A stretch of DNA of 64,000 bases from an uncultured Bacteroidota bacterium (GCA_903891085.1 CAITDJ010000107.1:1-64000), one strand, 5' to 3'. Numbered from the stretch's first letter, positions 54,103 through 63,721 are shown. Notes: generated by a model not told the origin, from the sequence alone. Numbers and translations are program-made.

Positions 54103-56325
54103 ATGAAAGTTATTTGTATCGGAAACTATCCTCCACGACAATGTGGCATTGCTACCTTCACTGAGAATCTGGTTCAATCAATCATACAGGCAGCAACAAA
54201 TCAGAAGGAAAATATTGAATTTGAGGTTATTGCCATGAATGATGCCGGACAGGATTATTCGTATCCATCCATAGTCACACAGTCAATCCCTGACAAAAAA
54301 AAGGAGGCGTATATTGATGCCGCTGACTACATAAACCGATCAGGTGCTGATGTTTGTTTGGTTCAACATGAATATGGAATTTATGGCGGCGAAAGTGGCC
54401 TGTTGTTGCTTGCCTTGCTGCGAAGATTGAAAATTCCGGTTGTAACGACATTTCATACGGTGCTTTTAAAACCCGGTTTTCATCAAAAAGAGGTGTTAGT
54501 TAAAATAGCATCCTATTCATCGAAAATTGTTGTTATGAATAGTTTGGCAATAAATTTTTTGGTAGATGTTTTCGAGGTTCCACGAGATAAAATAGTACAT
54601 ATTCAACATGGCGTACCTGATTTTGGTGCACTTGAGAATCAATTGATGCCAAAACCCACCTTATGGGAAAACAGGAAAGTTATGCTAACTTTCGGCCTTA
54701 TTGGAAGAAGCAAAGGAATTGAAACTGTCATCAGGGCGCTTCCGGAAATCGTTTCGCATCACCCCGAAATTTTGTATGTTGTGTTGGGCAAAACACATCC
54801 TAATATCATACGGTATTCGGGTGAAGAATACCGGAATTTTCTTGGATCATTTGTCAGTCAGCTAGGATTGGAAAAACATGTTGTATTTATGAATCAATAT
54901 GTTACGGAGTTGGAATTGATGTCCTATTTACGTGCTGCTGATATCTATGTTACCCCTTATCTGAACAAGGCGCAAATTACAAGCGGAACGTTAAGCTATG
55001 CTGTTGGAGGTGGTTGTGCAGTAGTTTCAACCCCATACTGGCATGCTGAAGAATTGCTGACGGATGGTAGAGGTAAGCTCTTTGATTTCGAAAAACACAG
55101 TGATCTTTCGAAAATAGTCAACCATTTACTCGACAATCAGTCTGAGTTGAATAATATTCAGAAAATTGCCTTCGAATATGGAAAAACATTTTCCTGGCCA
55201 ATCATTGGTAAGTCCTATTTAACACTCTTTGAGGAGGTTACTACCATGGAAATAAAAGAAGGCGATGCTTCTCTTAGCAGTTTTCTAATCCCTGACTTTG
55301 ATATTTCGCATTTGATCAGACTTACTGATTTAACCGGAATACTCCAGCATGCCCGCACCAGTATTCCTTATTTTAATGCAGGGTATTGTCTCGATGATAA
55401 TGCCCGTGCGCTTATTTTGTGTTTGTTAGCCTGGCCTAAAACGAATGATACACGACTCATAGACCTGATGACAGTGTATATGTCATATATAGTATTCATG
55501 CAACGGGAGGATGGAAGTTTCAACAATTACATGACATACGAACGAACAGCCATGCTCGATGATTTGTCTGACGATGCATTTGGAAGGGCTTTTTGGGCGC
55601 TTGGCTGTCTGGTTCGATTTGCGCCAAATGAATCCTTGTTTCAACTTGGCCATGAAATGTTCAACCAAAGTGTCACGCAACTTGACAATATCAGGTATGC
55701 CCGTGGATTAGCCAATGGAATTTTTGGATTGTATCATTATGTCAAACGTTTTCCTGATCAGGAAAGATATCAGATGTTGCTCGAAAACCTGGCAGACCGC
55801 TTGTGTGATCAATATGACAGGAACAGTCACTATAACTGGAATTGGTACGAAGAATCAATTACCTATGATAACGGTTTACTTCCCGCATCATTATATCAGG
55901 CATTTGAAATTTTGCGAAAAGGAAAATATCTTGAGATAGCAGAGGAAAGCCGATTGTTTTTAGAATCGAAATGTTTTCGTGATGAATGGCTTTCATTGAT
56001 TGGCAACCGTAAATGGCTCAGAATGAATGATAATTTCGACTTATTTGCACAACAGCCGGTAGATGCCCTTGCCATGGTGATTTTGTATGAAAGCGCCTAT
56101 AAAGCGACTTCCAACGAATTGTTTATTGATAAACTCATACAATCATTCCAATGGTTTTTCGGAGTAAATGATTTGGATATCAGTATGTTGGATAAAGAAT
56201 CAAAAGGATGCAACGATGGTATGGAAGAGTTTAACATCAATCGGAATCAGGGGGCTGAAAGTACAATATCCTATTTGATCTCACATATCATTACCGCGCC
56301 GTATCTTATTAAAAATGTGACTTAA
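54103..56325 (+). CDS. GT4 glycosyltransferase fused to an (alpha/alpha)-barrel-like domain
   Basis: This 740-residue cytoplasmic protein starts at the ATG at 54103 (MKVICIGNYPPRQCGIATFT), the standard opening of this GT4 group; a TTG frame 42 bp upstream is unlikely. Residues 1-380 form the GT-B enzyme, with FGLIGRSKGIETVIRALP (donor domain) and VTPYLNKAQITSGTLSYAVG. Residues ~395-740 form a helical domain resembling glycoside-hydrolase alpha-barrels, with GYCLDDNARALI (427-438) and LDDLSDDAFGRA (485-496). This architecture typically occurs beside GH130 proteins; here the partner is the convergent gene at 56309-58192, overlapping its 3' end by 17 bp. A mannosyl-type glycan is a reasonable but unproven product. 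Confidence 0.85.
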   Translation: MKVICIGNYPPRQCGIATFTENLVQSIIQAATNQKENIEFEVIAMNDAGQDYSYPSIVTQSIPDKKKEAYIDAADYINRSGADVCLVQHEYGIYGGESGLLLLALLRRLKIPVVTTFHTVLLKPGFHQKEVLVKIASYSSKIVVMNSLAINFLVDVFEVPRDKIVHIQHGVPDFGALENQLMPKPTLWENRKVMLTFGLIGRSKGIETVIRALPEIVSHHPEILYVVLGKTHPNIIRYSGEEYRNFLGSFVSQLGLEKHVVFMNQYVTELELMSYLRAADIYVTPYLNKAQITSGTLSYAVGGGCAVVSTPYWHAEELLTDGRGKLFDFEKHSDLSKIVNHLLDNQSELNNIQKIAFEYGKTFSWPIIGKSYLTLFEEVTTMEIKEGDASLSSFLIPDFDISHLIRLTDLTGILQHARTSIPYFNAGYCLDDNARALILCLLAWPKTNDTRLIDLMTVYMSYIVFMQREDGSFNNYMTYERTAMLDDLSDDAFGRAFWALGCLVRFAPNESLFQLGHEMFNQSVTQLDNIRYARGLANGIFGLYHYVKRFPDQERYQMLLENLADRLCDQYDRNSHYNWNWYEESITYDNGLLPASLYQAFEILRKGKYLEIAEESRLFLESKCFRDEWLSLIGNRKWLRMNDNFDLFAQQPVDALAMVILYESAYKATSNELFIDKLIQSFQWFFGVNDLDISMLDKESKGCNDGMEEFNINRNQGAESTISYLISHIITAPYLIKNVT

Positions 56326-58192
56326 GAAGTTTATCGAGGCGCATTAACAGTACATTTCGGTCAACAGGTTTTTTGATATAGTCGGCGGCTCCCAGCCCTA
56401 ATCCTTTTACTTCATCATCAATGCCAGTGTGACCCGAAAGGAAAATCACAGGGATATCAATGTTGTTTTCATTCAGATATTCAAGCATTTTGTAACCATC
56501 AAGGTTTGGCATGGCAACGTCTGAAAGTATAGCGTCAAATGATCCTTTGCTTATTTTCATCAATGCAACAATACCGTCAGGTGCAATTTCAACTTCATAC
56601 CCTTCTGATTTTAAAATTGCACTGATCATTTTTTGATTAATTACCTCATCTTCAACAACTAAAATTCGTGCTTTTGAAGTTTCAGGATCAGGCCGTCCCT
56701 TTTTTAGATCGGAAGGAACGAGATTGGTCAGGAGTTCTTTAAGCGAAACAGTTGCGTAGGTGGAAGAAGTATCAGACATGGCATATGGAATCACCAGTTC
56801 ATCATTGTTCACAATGGAACCACAGGAGTAAACCACGTTGGGAACATAGCCTTCACGCTCCTCTTCATTGGGGGCGATAAGTGGTTCACTCAATTGTCCG
56901 ATTATTTTTGTCGGGTCATCCAAATCGAGCAATATTGCACCAATGGCATATTTTCGCATCGTGCCAACACCATGGGTAATTACCAGCCAACCAAATTCAG
57001 TTTCGATGGGTGAGCCACAGTTACCCACCTGAATAAATTCCCAGGGGAATTTTGGAATATGAATTTTAATGGCTTCCTGCCAAAGGTTAATATCATCTGA
57101 AAACATGATATAATTGTTAATTCCATCGATGCGGGCCAACATCACATATTTGCCTTTTATTTTCCTTGGGAATAGCGCCATTCCTTTGTTTTGTGCATTT
57201 TCTCCATGGATAGGCATGATCTTGAAATTATAAAAATCTTTTGTTTCGACTAATTTTGGCATGATACTCCGGCCATTATAGGCTGTGTAAGTGGCAAAAT
57301 AGCGAACCAATCCATCGTCATCGGTAAATTTAACAAATCGTGCATCTTCAATGCCATTGCTTTCCGCAGCAGCAATAGGAAAAATTACACGGTCTGATAT
57401 ACCGGTATCTAATGAAAACGAAATCTCATAATGCGAATCGGCAAGCCAACTGATTGTCCGCAGTATATTCCGCTGGTCTTCATCTGGTTGTAATTCGTTA
57501 TTACTTTCTTCAAGTGCCCTGTACATTTCATTATAATCAAATTCCTCACGAAGTTTGTTTAGAACATGATTGATAACCCCATTTTCTCTGTCCAGGTCAC
57601 AATATCCATGCAATTCGCACAGCTTCTGTCTGAAGCTTTCTTTGTTGTATATGTAATTTTTTATCGCCTCTGCTTCATCGATCAACCTTCCGGTTGGGAT
57701 GAGTTCGAGGTTGTTGTTTATATCTAATACGCCTCCACGGAAAACGATGGAGGAGATATGTCCTTCTCCGGTTGCCCTGAAACTAATAATTACACGTTTT
57801 TGTCCTTCCTGTAACCCGGTTTGATCTGGATCTTCAACCATTGATGGGTTGAAAAAAGCAGCAGATTCAATGCTGTATTCTGAAGTAAAAAATGCACCGA
57901 TAAGCAATTTTTTGGAGGTCGACAAGCTGTCCAAATCCCCATTATTACCATTAATAATGTCTCTTGTCCGGTCGAAATGTTTTTGGAATACTTTCGAAAT
58001 ATTCCGGTGACGGGCAGAGAAATCGCGTAAGGATTGATTCAAAGTCAATCTTGCTGCTTCTTCGGGCATCTCCACCACTTTTTGAATAATGGATTGAACT
58101 CTTGTTTCAGGACCAGGGAAAAAGAAACGGACAATAACCCTTTTCGGGTCGCTGTAGAAACGAATTGGCTTGCGACTGATTGTTGTACTCAT
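56309..58192 (-). CDS. GH130-like glycoside phosphorylase/hydrolase fused to a receiver domain
   Basis: This is a 627-residue protein. Residues ~90-490 resemble GH130 mannoside phosphorylases: SNGIEDARF (catalytic acid Asp283), GKYVMLARIDG, NCGSPIETEFGWLVITHGVG and GYVPNVVYSCG. Residues 508-627 form a complete CheY-type receiver: acidic pair Glu514/Asp515, phosphoacceptor Asp558 (LSDVAMP), Ser586 and Lys608 (IKKPVD). There is no signal peptide and no output domain, so phosphorylation probably tunes the enzyme itself. No histidine kinase is near. Phosphorolysis or hydrolysis of beta-mannosidic bonds is inferred from the family. Confidence 0.85.
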   Translation of the reverse strand: MSTTISRKPIRFYSDPKRVIVRFFFPGPETRVQSIIQKVVEMPEEAARLTLNQSLRDFSARHRNISKVFQKHFDRTRDIINGNNGDLDSLSTSKKLLIGAFFTSEYSIESAAFFNPSMVEDPDQTGLQEGQKRVIISFRATGEGHISSIVFRGGVLDINNNLELIPTGRLIDEAEAIKNYIYNKESFRQKLCELHGYCDLDRENGVINHVLNKLREEFDYNEMYRALEESNNELQPDEDQRNILRTISWLADSHYEISFSLDTGISDRVIFPIAAAESNGIEDARFVKFTDDDGLVRYFATYTAYNGRSIMPKLVETKDFYNFKIMPIHGENAQNKGMALFPRKIKGKYVMLARIDGINNYIMFSDDINLWQEAIKIHIPKFPWEFIQVGNCGSPIETEFGWLVITHGVGTMRKYAIGAILLDLDDPTKIIGQLSEPLIAPNEEEREGYVPNVVYSCGSIVNNDELVIPYAMSDTSSTYATVSLKELLTNLVPSDLKKGRPDPETSKARILVVEDEVINQKMISAILKSEGYEVEIAPDGIVALMKISKGSFDAILSDVAMPNLDGYKMLEYLNENNIDIPVIFLSGHTGIDDEVKGLGLGAADYIKKPVDRNVLLMRLDKLLKSHF

Positions 58193-58318
58193 TTTCTGTC
58201 AGTTTTATCCTGTAAATTTATAGATAAATAAGTGAAATACTAAAAACTGGATTAAAATTGATTTCGATGGGTTGATTGTTTACTTCAATTCTAATCGTCT
58301 GTCAATCGATCTGTTTCA

Positions 58319-58326
58319 TATATTTG
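58319..58326 (+). promoter_or_regulatory. -7 box upstream of the MFS gene
   Basis: TATATTTG is a perfect TAnnTTTG match 24 nt before the ATG. The -33 region (TCTG at 58298-58301, 17 bp away) is weak. Confidence 0.42.
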
Positions 58327-58350
58327 CTATAAATTATTCAATCACGGCAT

Positions 58351-59595
58351 ATGAATAGCACAAAATCATGGTCATGGGAGCATATCAGACCGGCCTTTAA
58401 TTTTACAGTTTTAGTCGCCTCATTGGGCTATTTTGTTGATATGTACGATCTTGTTTTGTTCGGAATTGTGCGTATCGAGAGCCTGACTTCATTGGGTGTT
58501 ACGGGTGATGATCTTGTAACAAAAGGTGTGTTTCTGTTAAATATGCAAATGATTGGAATGCTTGTCGGAGGAATAATCTGGGGAATATTGGGAGATAAAC
58601 GTGGACGTATTTCAGTGTTGTTTGGTTCAATTGCACTGTATTCAGTTGCTAATATTGCCAATGCTTTTGTGACAAATGTACCTGGTTATGCGATTGCACG
58701 TTTTTTTGCCGGTGTTGGTTTGGCTGGTGAATTAGGTGCTGCTATTACACTGGTAAGTGAAATTTTAAAAAAGGAAGCAAGGGGGTATGGAACCACCATT
58801 GTTGCCTCTGTCGGGATCATGGGGTCGGTTACGGCTGGATTTGTCGGCGATCATTTCTCATGGAAATGGGCATATATTTTTGGTGGCCTGCTTGGATTGG
58901 TATTGCTTGCCATGCGAGCCAAAATGCTTGAAAGTGGCATGTTTAAATCTGTTCAATCGAACCTGGCTATTAAACGGGGTGATTTTTTGAGTTTATTTAC
59001 GAACCGAAGTCGGTTTTTGAAATATTTGCGATGCATTCTTATCGGGTTACCTATGTGGTTTGTTGTTGGTATTTTGATTATACTTTCACCCGAGTTTGCT
59101 GTTATTCTGGGCATTAAGGGAAATGTATCAGCTGGTAACTCAATCATGTACGCTTATTCAGGATTGGTGTTGGGCGATTTACTAAGTGGATTCTCGAGTC
59201 AGATTTTCAAATCAAGGAAAAAGATTATTTTAGTTTTTCTGCTTCTCACCTCACTGTTTGTTGTTGTTTACCTTAATTCGGCAAATTTATCGGTGAATGC
59301 TTTTTATGCCCTTTGTTTTGTGATGGGAATCAGTATTGGCTATTGGGCTGTTTTTGTGACAATTGCATCGGAACAGTTCGGGACAAACCTGAGGGCAACG
59401 GTTACTACTTCGGTACCTAATTTTGTGCGTGGTGGTGTAGTGCTGATCACCTTGTCTTTCGAAGCATTAAAATCCACATTCGGACTTATCGGTTCAGCAT
59501 ATATCGTTGGATTTACGACCATAATCATTGCACTCGTTGCCTTGTTTTTTATGGAGGAAACCTACCACAAAGATTTGGATTATCTGGAGGAATAG
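58351..59595 (+). CDS. Major facilitator superfamily transporter
   Basis: This 414-residue inner-membrane transporter has about 12 membrane segments. The MFS loop-2/3 motif is present (GGIIWGILGDKRGRISVLFG), as is a later loop with FAGVGLAGELGAAITLVSE. The build resembles the metabolite:H+ symporter group (sugar acids, sialate, aromatic acids). It lies divergently from the GH130-receiver gene, 158 bp away, and convergent to the tungsten enzyme. The substrate is unknown; an acid or a small sugar fits both neighbours. Confidence 0.88.
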   Translation: MNSTKSWSWEHIRPAFNFTVLVASLGYFVDMYDLVLFGIVRIESLTSLGVTGDDLVTKGVFLLNMQMIGMLVGGIIWGILGDKRGRISVLFGSIALYSVANIANAFVTNVPGYAIARFFAGVGLAGELGAAITLVSEILKKEARGYGTTIVASVGIMGSVTAGFVGDHFSWKWAYIFGGLLGLVLLAMRAKMLESGMFKSVQSNLAIKRGDFLSLFTNRSRFLKYLRCILIGLPMWFVVGILIILSPEFAVILGIKGNVSAGNSIMYAYSGLVLGDLLSGFSSQIFKSRKKIILVFLLLTSLFVVVYLNSANLSVNAFYALCFVMGISIGYWAVFVTIASEQFGTNLRATVTTSVPNFVRGGVVLITLSFEALKSTFGLIGSAYIVGFTTIIIALVALFFMEETYHKDLDYLEE

Positions 59596-59675
59596 TGAAT
59601 TAATTCCGTTGAAAATGGTACCATTGATCCGTATTCAGTTACCGACAACATTAGCAGAAAAGTGAACAATGAAAA

Positions 59676-59716
59676 CCAAAAAAAACCGGTAGAATCATTC
59701 GACCGGTTTTTTTTGG
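59676..59716. terminator. Perfect bidirectional terminator (MFS and AOR genes)
   Basis: CCAAAAAAAACCGGT (59676-59690) and its exact reverse complement (59702-59716) form a 15-bp stem with an 11-nt loop. A- and T-runs on both sides allow termination in either direction. Confidence 0.92.
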
Positions 59717-59736
59717 ATCAGTAAATTTCCAATTAA

Positions 59737-61893
59737 TTATTCCTGATGAGGGGTAATTAATTCGATCAATTCTGGTAAATCCATGCCGAGATTCTTCAAA
59801 TGGGCGATCTTGGGAACACCGTTTTTGGTCCATCCGCGGCGGTTATACACAGCATCTAACAATTGTTCGTAACGATTTTCACGGTAAGCACGTGTTGCTG
59901 CCATTTTCTCTTCAGTTGATTTTCCTGATGGATCATAACCAACCAATTCGAGTAATTGCTTGTCGTAACGCTCGGCACGCGATTCATATTCTTCTTTGGT
60001 TACAGGGCCGGCTGCACGATATGGTTGGGCGTCCCATTTACGAACTCCATATCCACGACGCAGGTTAAAAATCCGCTGGAAATTATAAACACGTTCCGAT
60101 TGGCGAATCATTTCTTTTTTGTCGAAATCTTTACCAGTAACGGCTTTATAGATAGTTACATAATTATCAACATGTTCAGGAACTTTTGCCGGCTCTGCAG
60201 TTTCATGGTTGTTTTCGGGTTCAACATCGTTCCATGGAAGTTTGCACAATCCGACCAATCCAAACCAAGTTCTGAACATTGGAAAATAATGCAACGCTTC
60301 TGCTTTGGCTTCAAATGTTGGTATCTGGTTGTTGACCATGTCCATGAAAATGAGCCAGGCTTCATCATGCTGAGGTCCTTTGTTGGTCATGGCATAGCCA
60401 CCTTGTTGCGCAAGTGATTCTTTACTAACATATTGTGAGTATTCGAGCCCTTTGTTTTCCATACCGATATCCTGCATGAATTTTGGATCACCCCAACCTT
60501 TTTCACCAAATATTTTTTTCAATGCCCTGACTCCTTGTCCCGCAGTAACGCCAAAGCCCTCGCCTCGTCCAAGTTGGTGTAATAATTCCATCGCAGCATC
60601 AGCGTTTCCAAAATCAAGTTTTAAACCACCGGTGCGCTTTTCATTCAGAATGCCATTTTCGTAACATTCCATCAGAAAACCAAGAATTGTTCCCCAACTG
60701 ATGGTGCATATACCATAAGTGTCGCAATAGAAATTGGCTTCGATCGTGAAATCGGGATTAAATATTCCGGCAATTGAGCCCAAAGAGGATGTTGTTTCAT
60801 ATTCTGGACCGTCAACAATTACTGTTTGACCCTTGTATGGGCCAGTGCGCAGTAAATAGTCATCGATTCCTTTAGCACAAGCCATATTACATCCTATCCA
60901 GCAACCATCAGGAATGCCTTGGGTGAACTTGGATTTCCATACTTCGCCATGGATTTTATCGGCTTCAGGATGGTTCCCGAATTTAAAATTATGAACCGGT
61001 AAAAGATCATAATCATTCATTACGTTTGTAAGGTGGGCGGTTCCTTTGGTGCGCATTTCTGCCTGTTTGTCGTCGAGTTCACGCATCTCACGGTTAAAAC
61101 GTTGTCCGCGTTCCATGATGGCTTTCAGATCAACAACATTATTCAGATTTCCTTTTACACCGGGTATTTTGGCGACAATTGCTTTTATTTTTTTATCTCT
61201 TAAAACGGTTCCTATACCACCCCGGCCGGCTTGTTTTAAGCGAACTTTTTTTCGTTTTGCATCGTAGAAGCTAAAATTAAGCATGCCAATAAGCGAAAAA
61301 TCGGCAGCTGAACCTGCCGAAACAACAGCTATATTGCGTTTGTCTTTTTCATCATCCGCATACATTTCGGTCAGCACTTCGGCCAACAAATGACTGTCGG
61401 CTGGTTCGTTGGGTGCGGTTACAATTTCGATTCTGTGGTTTACACCATCGATGAAGATGATAACGTCTTTTTCCGATTTTCCTTGTATTTCAATGGCGTC
61501 GTAACCAGCAAATTTTAAAAACGGACCAAAATAACCGCCCACATTGCTATCCATTACTGAATCAGTTTGCGGAGAAATGGTTACACAAATTGATTTTCCA
61601 GTTCCGGAATATTGTGTGATACCTGCGATAGGACCAGAAGCAATAACAATTTCATTTTCGGGGTCATTCCATTTTGTTTGTGGCAGGGTACCATTCCAAA
61701 GAAGTCGTAACCCATAGCCTTTGCCTCCGATGAATTTCTCTTTCATGATTGCAGGCACTACCTTCTCTGTAATCTCCAGATTGCTCAGATTAATGTGGAG
61801 TGTCTTGTCGGTGTAGCCTCTTTCGAGTTCCTTCCATGTGTAATCCAAACTTTTAAGTGTTTGGTGCGAATTTTTTATCTCAGCAATATTCAT
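59737..61893 (-). CDS. Aldehyde:ferredoxin oxidoreductase family (tungsten/molybdenum) enzyme
   Basis: This 718-residue cytoplasmic enzyme of the AOR family should oxidise an aldehyde (or reduce an acid) with ferredoxin using a tungsten-bispyranopterin cofactor. The N-terminal AFOR domain has KFIGGKGYGLRLLW and ASGPIAGITQYSGTGK. The [4Fe-4S] ligands appear as Cys331, Cys335 and Cys339 plus Cys550 (GLVGLCKLPWND). The spacing is C-x3-C-x3-C, whereas the P. furiosus AOR pattern is C-x2-C-x3-C. No ferredoxin gene is beside it. The divergent ThiF/ThiS-like pair 293 bp away may supply sulfur for the pterin cofactor. The actual substrate cannot be told from sequence. Confidence 0.9.
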   Translation of the reverse strand: MNIAEIKNSHQTLKSLDYTWKELERGYTDKTLHINLSNLEITEKVVPAIMKEKFIGGKGYGLRLLWNGTLPQTKWNDPENEIVIASGPIAGITQYSGTGKSICVTISPQTDSVMDSNVGGYFGPFLKFAGYDAIEIQGKSEKDVIIFIDGVNHRIEIVTAPNEPADSHLLAEVLTEMYADDEKDKRNIAVVSAGSAADFSLIGMLNFSFYDAKRKKVRLKQAGRGGIGTVLRDKKIKAIVAKIPGVKGNLNNVVDLKAIMERGQRFNREMRELDDKQAEMRTKGTAHLTNVMNDYDLLPVHNFKFGNHPEADKIHGEVWKSKFTQGIPDGCWIGCNMACAKGIDDYLLRTGPYKGQTVIVDGPEYETTSSLGSIAGIFNPDFTIEANFYCDTYGICTISWGTILGFLMECYENGILNEKRTGGLKLDFGNADAAMELLHQLGRGEGFGVTAGQGVRALKKIFGEKGWGDPKFMQDIGMENKGLEYSQYVSKESLAQQGGYAMTNKGPQHDEAWLIFMDMVNNQIPTFEAKAEALHYFPMFRTWFGLVGLCKLPWNDVEPENNHETAEPAKVPEHVDNYVTIYKAVTGKDFDKKEMIRQSERVYNFQRIFNLRRGYGVRKWDAQPYRAAGPVTKEEYESRAERYDKQLLELVGYDPSGKSTEEKMAATRAYRENRYEQLLDAVYNRRGWTKNGVPKIAHLKNLGMDLPELIELITPHQE

Positions 61894-62186
61894 TAGGATG
61901 AAGTTTTGTTATTATTTTCACAAAAATAGCTTTTTAAACGTATAATACGATGTAAGTCCCTAATATATAGCAATATGCAGCAAAACGCATATCGATGTAA
62001 TTATGGTCTATTAGCTTGATATTAAATATTTTGAAGTTCTGATTTAGAATGTTTATAAATTTTAAAGTTTAAAATACACAGTCAGGGATGGTAAATTCAC
62101 TAATTTAGCAAATGGAAAAATATACTGAATTTGTTTGTTATTTAAAGATAAAACACTGAAAATAAGATATTTATTTCTCACATGAC

Positions 62187-62771
62187 ATGATGACTCAAGC
62201 CGAAATCAGAAATAGGTTAAAGGATAAAACTGTTGGAATTGCCGGTTGTGGTGGATTGGGGTCAAATGCAGCGATCTCATTAGCCAGGATTGGGGTTTGT
62301 AGTTTTGTAATTGTTGATTTTGATCATGTTGATGAAAGCAATTTAAACCGGCAGTATTATTTCAGGGAGCAGATTGGCGATAGAAAAGTTGATGCCTTAT
62401 CATTAAATATGACGAGAATAAACAAGGCGATACGGATTGAATCCCATGCCGTCAGAATTGAATCAGAAGATGTGAAAACCTTGTTTGGAAAGTGTGACAT
62501 CATTATTGAAGCGTTCGATCGGGCTGATGCAAAGACAATGTTGATTGAGACAGTAATGGAACATTTGCCGCAAATCCCACTAATTGTTGGGAATGGTATG
62601 GCGGGCATTGGCGGATTTCAAGATTTAAGAATAGTGCATTGGTCAGAAAATGTTTACGTTTGTGGAGATGGTTCTTCTGAGATCAGTGACGAATTGCCAC
62701 CGTTAGCACCCCGTGTTGCCATTGTAGCCAATATGCAGGCGAATTTAGCGTTAGAATTATTGATAAAGTAA
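62187..62771 (+). CDS. ThiF/MoeB/HesA family adenylyltransferase (short form)
   Basis: This 194-residue E1-like protein adenylates the C-terminal Gly-Gly of a small sulfur carrier. The ATP-binding loop is GIAGCGGLGSNAA (17-29), with DFDHVDESNLNRQYYF supplying the Arg/Asn/Gln catalytic set, and EAFDRADAK later. It lacks the C-terminal CxxC zinc motifs of E. coli ThiF or MoeB, as in the short ThiF family 2. It lies 9 bp before the ThiS/MoaD-like gene. Thiamine or tungstopterin synthesis are the two options. Confidence 0.88.
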   Translation: MMTQAEIRNRLKDKTVGIAGCGGLGSNAAISLARIGVCSFVIVDFDHVDESNLNRQYYFREQIGDRKVDALSLNMTRINKAIRIESHAVRIESEDVKTLFGKCDIIIEAFDRADAKTMLIETVMEHLPQIPLIVGNGMAGIGGFQDLRIVHWSENVYVCGDGSSEISDELPPLAPRVAIVANMQANLALELLIK

Positions 62772-62780
62772 AACTTCAGT

Positions 62781-62984
62781 ATGATTATCACATTGAATAA
62801 CAGAATTGAGGAAGTAGATGCAATTAATATATCTGTCAACGAACTGATAAAATACAAAAATTTCACTTTTCGGTTGCTTGTAACCAAAGTAAACGGGCAA
62901 CTGGTTAAAACAGCAGAAAGAGACCAAATTATTGTTATGGAAGGCGATATCGTGGAGGTATTACATTTAATTTCAGGAGGTTGA
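62781..62984 (+). CDS. ThiS/MoaD-like sulfur carrier protein
   Basis: This 67-residue beta-grasp protein ends in the obligatory Gly-Gly (VEVLHLISGG). That end is adenylated and then thiocarboxylated. The fold elements VNGQLVKTAERDQIIVMEGDIVEVLHL match ThiS-like carriers. It pairs with the ThiF-like gene 9 bp upstream. Which pathway it serves (thiamine, molybdopterin or tungstopterin) is not determinable from the sequence alone; the AOR neighbour makes the cofactor option attractive. Confidence 0.85.
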   Translation: MIITLNNRIEEVDAINISVNELIKYKNFTFRLLVTKVNGQLVKTAERDQIIVMEGDIVEVLHLISGG

Positions 62985-62997
62985 ATATATTCGGACA

Positions 62998-63672
62998 ATG
63001 AGATTTATTTCCAGAAATAGAAGTAAAATTTTAATTTGGTTTTTGCCGATTTTGTTGGCATTCATTGTCTTTGTGATTATTGGATTTTATTATCTGGTTA
63101 GCTCATCTGCAAATCAGCGTATTTTTTCGGAAATTGATAAAGTGCCTTATAATCACGTCGGCTTATTATTAGGTACAAGTAAGTATAGTGGTCCAGGATT
63201 AATAAATCAGTATTATCAGTTTAGGATCGAAGCGGCTGTTGGATTGTTTAAAGCCGGAAAAATTGATTATATTATCGTGAGCGGCGATAACAGCCATGAT
63301 TCTTATAACGAGCCCCGTGAAATGCGTAGGGATCTAATGGCAGCAGGTATTCCGGAAGACCGGATCATACTTGATTTCGCCGGATTCCGTACTCTCGATT
63401 CAGTGATAAGGTCGAAAGAAGTTTTTGGACAGCAATCCGTTACGATTATTTCTCAGGAATTTCAGATAGAAAGAGCTATTTATATTGCAGTTAAAAATGA
63501 TATTGATGCCATTGGCTTTGCTGCAAAGGATGTTTCAAATGTGTGGGCTTATGCCAATTTCATGCGTGAATACCTTGCACGGGTGAAATTGATGCTTGAT
63601 CTTTATTTGTTTGATACCCAGCCTAAGTTTCTGGGAGAAAAAATTGTAATACCTTTCGTTAATAAGCCTTGA
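62998..63672 (+). CDS. SanA/YdcF/ElyC (DUF218) family membrane protein
   Basis: This 224-residue protein has one N-terminal membrane helix (residues 14-38) and a DUF218 domain facing the periplasm. It shows VGLLLGTSKYSGPGLINQYYQFRIEAAVGLFKAGKIDYIIVSGDN-type core, spanning about 55-98, then NEPREMRRDLMAAGIPEDRI and ILDFAGFRTLDSVIRS. E. coli SanA affects vancomycin permeability of the envelope. It is 13 bp after the ThiS-like gene, possibly cotranscribed, though the functions look unrelated. Confidence 0.9.
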   Translation: MRFISRNRSKILIWFLPILLAFIVFVIIGFYYLVSSSANQRIFSEIDKVPYNHVGLLLGTSKYSGPGLINQYYQFRIEAAVGLFKAGKIDYIIVSGDNSHDSYNEPREMRRDLMAAGIPEDRIILDFAGFRTLDSVIRSKEVFGQQSVTIISQEFQIERAIYIAVKNDIDAIGFAAKDVSNVWAYANFMREYLARVKLMLDLYLFDTQPKFLGEKIVIPFVNKP

Positions 63673-63721
63673 AGTTCCTATTTGTCAGGTCGATTGAGAA
63701 AAACAAAATAAATTGAAATAT

